Below are positions 6,441 through 8,088 of a stretch of DNA of 8,088 bases, in pieces (the first letter of the stretch is position 1; every line of letters begins with the position of its first letter). Origin of the DNA: DASWIV01 sp036397475 (GTDB lineage: Bacteria; JAJVIF01; JAPKYR01); the NCBI GenBank assembly GCA_036397475.1, contig DASWIV010000258.1, positions 1 through 8,088 of the forward strand. Reading direction: 5' to 3'. Both the position numbers and the translations under genes were made by a program. The notes under the pieces were generated by a model. The model did no database searches. It saw nothing but the letters and a program-made list of their open reading frames with translations, and was not told the origin of the DNA.

Positions 6441-7277
6441 TTACTTTCTCTCGTAATCCGGCTGTTCCTTTGAGCGCGTGAGGACTTTTTTCGCGCCATT
6501 AAGGAAGTCAGTAGTCAAAATGTTTCCCGCACATTCGGATCCGGTCATGTTAAGTACCGAGTCGTGGTCGGGAAAAAGCACATTGTTGATAACTTTACGG
6601 GTGGATTCGATTGCAAAGGGAGCGTTCGATGCTACTTTCCCAGCCCATTTCATAGCCCTTTCAAATAATTCCTCTTTTGGATAAAGCGCTTGAACAACTC
6701 CCATGGAAAGCGCTTCATTTCCGTCGATAAACCTGCAACTGAATAAAATATCTCTCGCATTACCGGCGCCGATCTTTTTTATAAGTGTTTCCGGACCCAT
6801 CCATCCGGCCATAACTCCAATACTCGGTTCCGGAAATCCGTACATCATTCCGCCTTCCTCTTTTCCTCCCGACGCTCCGTACAGGACATCGCACAGCGTA
6901 TAAAATTCCGCTCCGCCACCAAGGCAGTAACCGTGGATAATTCCTATCACGGGAACTCTCAGGTTAAACAATTTTCCGGCGACAATCCGTCCGTCGTTGA
7001 CATGAGTCTCCGCGTCGGATTTTGAAATGTGTGAATAGCCGTCCTCATTCTCGATGACCAGCTCATTGACATCCGCGCCGAAACTTGAAGCGTTGCCATT
7101 TGACCGCATGATCAAAACCCGGATATCGGAATCCCTGTCGACCAGGTCCAGCGCATTGGCGAATTGCCTTAGCATCGGGGTGTTCAAGGCATTACCGGCG
7201 TCGGGCCTGTTAAGGGTGAGTACGGCAACATGTTTATTTTCTTCAGATCGGTCAAGTAGGATTAAATCTTCTGCCAT
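6441..7277 (-). CDS. Enoyl-CoA hydratase/isomerase-family (crotonase) protein
   Basis: This 278-aa protein, of usual crotonase length, probably adds water to an unsaturated acyl-CoA in the cytoplasm. Seen: TLNRPDAGNALN (residues 21-32), oxyanion-hole region SSFGADVNEL (64-73, Ala68), GYCLGGGAE (116-124) giving the second oxyanion Gly121 and Glu124, and GFPEPSIG (147-154) with Glu150. Glu124 and Glu150 correspond to Glu144 and Glu164 of rat mitochondrial enoyl-CoA hydratase, so hydratase activity is expected. The two glutamates are 26 residues apart instead of 20 because of a Gly/Glu-rich insertion (about 135-146). The start is ATG at 7277, with GGAG (7284-7287) 6 nt upstream; the longer open frame to 7451 is an overlap with the SDR gene. 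Given the reductase next door, cyclic dienoyl-CoA hydratase is a candidate role, but an ordinary beta-oxidation hydratase cannot be excluded. Confidence 0.85.
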   Translation of the reverse strand: MAEDLILLDRSEENKHVAVLTLNRPDAGNALNTPMLRQFANALDLVDRDSDIRVLIMRSNGNASSFGADVNELVIENEDGYSHISKSDAETHVNDGRIVAGKLFNLRVPVIGIIHGYCLGGGAEFYTLCDVLYGASGGKEEGGMMYGFPEPSIGVMAGWMGPETLIKKIGAGNARDILFSCRFIDGNEALSMGVVQALYPKEELFERAMKWAGKVASNAPFAIESTRKVINNVLFPDHDSVLNMTGSECAGNILTTDFLNGAKKVLTRSKEQPDYERK

Positions 7278-7303
7278 TATTATCTCCGAATCATGTTTAT
7301 GAA

Positions 7304-8047
7304 TCAGATGTATTGTCCGCCATCGACCGGGATCACCTGTCCGGTAATGTGACCCGCCAGATCGGAAGCGAGAAATACCGCCAGGTTCGCTACATCCTGC
7401 CCGGTGCCGAGTTTGCCAAGGACTGTTTCGTTTTTCGCCATTTCGATCCACTTATCGTCGAGCTTTTTTGTAAAGTCGGTAAGTATCATTCCGGGAGCGA
7501 TTGCATTTACGGTAACATTGTATTTTCCCAGTTCTTTAGCGACGGATTTTGTGAGTCCTGTAATTCCTGCCTTGGATGCAGCATAATTCGATTGCCCGAA
7601 TTTTCCCCGTAATCCGTTTATGGATGTAATGGTGATAATTCTTCCATGATTCTGATCCTTCAGGAATGGGGAAACCGCCCGAATATAATTGAAGCAGCCT
7701 TTCAGGTTTACGTCGATCACCTCGTCCCATTGTTCCTCGGTCATTTTCCAGACAACTCCGTCGCGATTAATTCCGGCATTGCAGACAAGAATATCGATTG
7801 ATCCAAAATCATCAACGATCTCTTTTACTATTTTTTCGGCATCCGAATAAGATCTGACATCTGCCCGGTAGAATCGAGACCTGCCGCCGATTTTCTCAAT
7901 TTCCGATACGATGGATTCGGTTGAATCATCGGAAGAATTATCGATAACCGCGACATTCGATCCGGCATCAGCCATTGAAATCGCGATGCTTTTCCCAATG
8001 CCTCTGCAACCACCTGTCACGAGGCAATTTTTGCCATTAAGGTCCAT
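7304..8047 (-). CDS. Short-chain dehydrogenase/reductase (FabG/BadH-like hydroxyacyl-CoA dehydrogenase candidate)
   Basis: This 247-aa classical SDR has every core element: TGGCRGIG (residues 11-18, nucleotide binding), CNAG (89-92), Asn114, Ser142 (TITSING), Tyr155 and Lys159 (YAASK), and the C-terminal GQVIPVDGGQY block. Asp36 at the end of the second strand (VAVIDNSS) points to NAD(H) rather than NADP(H), which favours an oxidative role over FabG-type fatty acid synthesis. The gene ends 26 bp before the crotonase gene on the same strand, so the two are probably co-transcribed and act in succession. BadH of Rhodopseudomonas is an SDR acting on 2-hydroxycyclohexanecarboxyl-CoA, so a similar cyclic substrate is conceivable. 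The start ATG at 8047 gives a normal SDR N-terminus (MDLNGKNCLVTGG); AAGGA lies rather far upstream (11 nt). The frame remains open to the right edge, so a longer start cannot be fully excluded. Confidence 0.85.
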   Translation of the reverse strand: MDLNGKNCLVTGGCRGIGKSIAISMADAGSNVAVIDNSSDDSTESIVSEIEKIGGRSRFYRADVRSYSDAEKIVKEIVDDFGSIDILVCNAGINRDGVVWKMTEEQWDEVIDVNLKGCFNYIRAVSPFLKDQNHGRIITITSINGLRGKFGQSNYAASKAGITGLTKSVAKELGKYNVTVNAIAPGMILTDFTKKLDDKWIEMAKNETVLGKLGTGQDVANLAVFLASDLAGHITGQVIPVDGGQYI

Positions 8048-8088
8048 TGATTCAAATTTCCTTAGTGCGGAATTCTGATCACCGCTCG

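Noticed and set aside
7278..7451. Longer open frame giving the crotonase 58 extra N-terminal residues
   Set aside because: The extension lies inside the SDR gene, is Arg/Gly-rich and unlike a crotonase N-terminus, and the ATG at 7277 has a proper GGAG site and a normal family start.
8062..8088. Possible 3' tail of an upstream minus-strand gene ending in TAA at 8064-8062
   Set aside because: Only eight codons are visible; this cannot be distinguished from chance.

Overview
All supported genes lie on the minus strand, so the window reads right to left. GC looks moderate (about 50% by eye). There are clear GGAGG-type ribosome binding sites, sigma-70-like promoters and an SPase II lipoprotein signal. 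This fits a didermic (Gram-negative) anaerobic bacterium. Nothing here fixes the phylum, and the lipoprotein is not from a family I recognise in well-studied model organisms, so an uncultured lineage is plausible but inferred.

Right part (8047-6441): a short-chain dehydrogenase/reductase (SDR) with NAD-type features, followed 26 bp later by an enoyl-CoA hydratase/isomerase-family (crotonase) protein with both catalytic glutamates. These look like two consecutive beta-oxidation-type steps, hydration and then oxidation of the hydroxyacyl-CoA.

Middle part (6440-1599): a compact five-gene operon. A promoter (TTGACC, 17-bp spacer, TATATT) has an imperfect 20-bp palindrome over its predicted start point. 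It is followed by a TetR-family regulator, two large 2-hydroxyacyl-CoA dehydratase/benzoyl-CoA reductase-family subunits (388 and about 432 aa), and two ASKHA ATPase 'activator' subunits (272 and 274 aa). Gene order, sizes and motifs match the ATP-dependent class I benzoyl-CoA reductase of the bzd (Azoarcus) type, N-O-P-Q. Two genes are joined to their upstream neighbour by ATGA overlaps, and the other gaps are 10 and 27 bp. The proposed system is repressor-controlled, ATP-driven, low-potential reduction of an aromatic (or similar) acyl-CoA. The SDR and crotonase would process the product. The substrate is not determined by the sequence. Ferredoxin, CoA ligase, ring-opening hydrolase and the usual zinc-type dehydrogenase are not in the window.

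Left part (1598-1): a 228-bp intergenic stretch with a probable extended -10 promoter, then a large secreted lipoprotein of unknown function. Its reading frame is open for 456 codons and runs off the left edge. No RNA genes, mobile elements, CRISPR arrays or attachment sites were seen.
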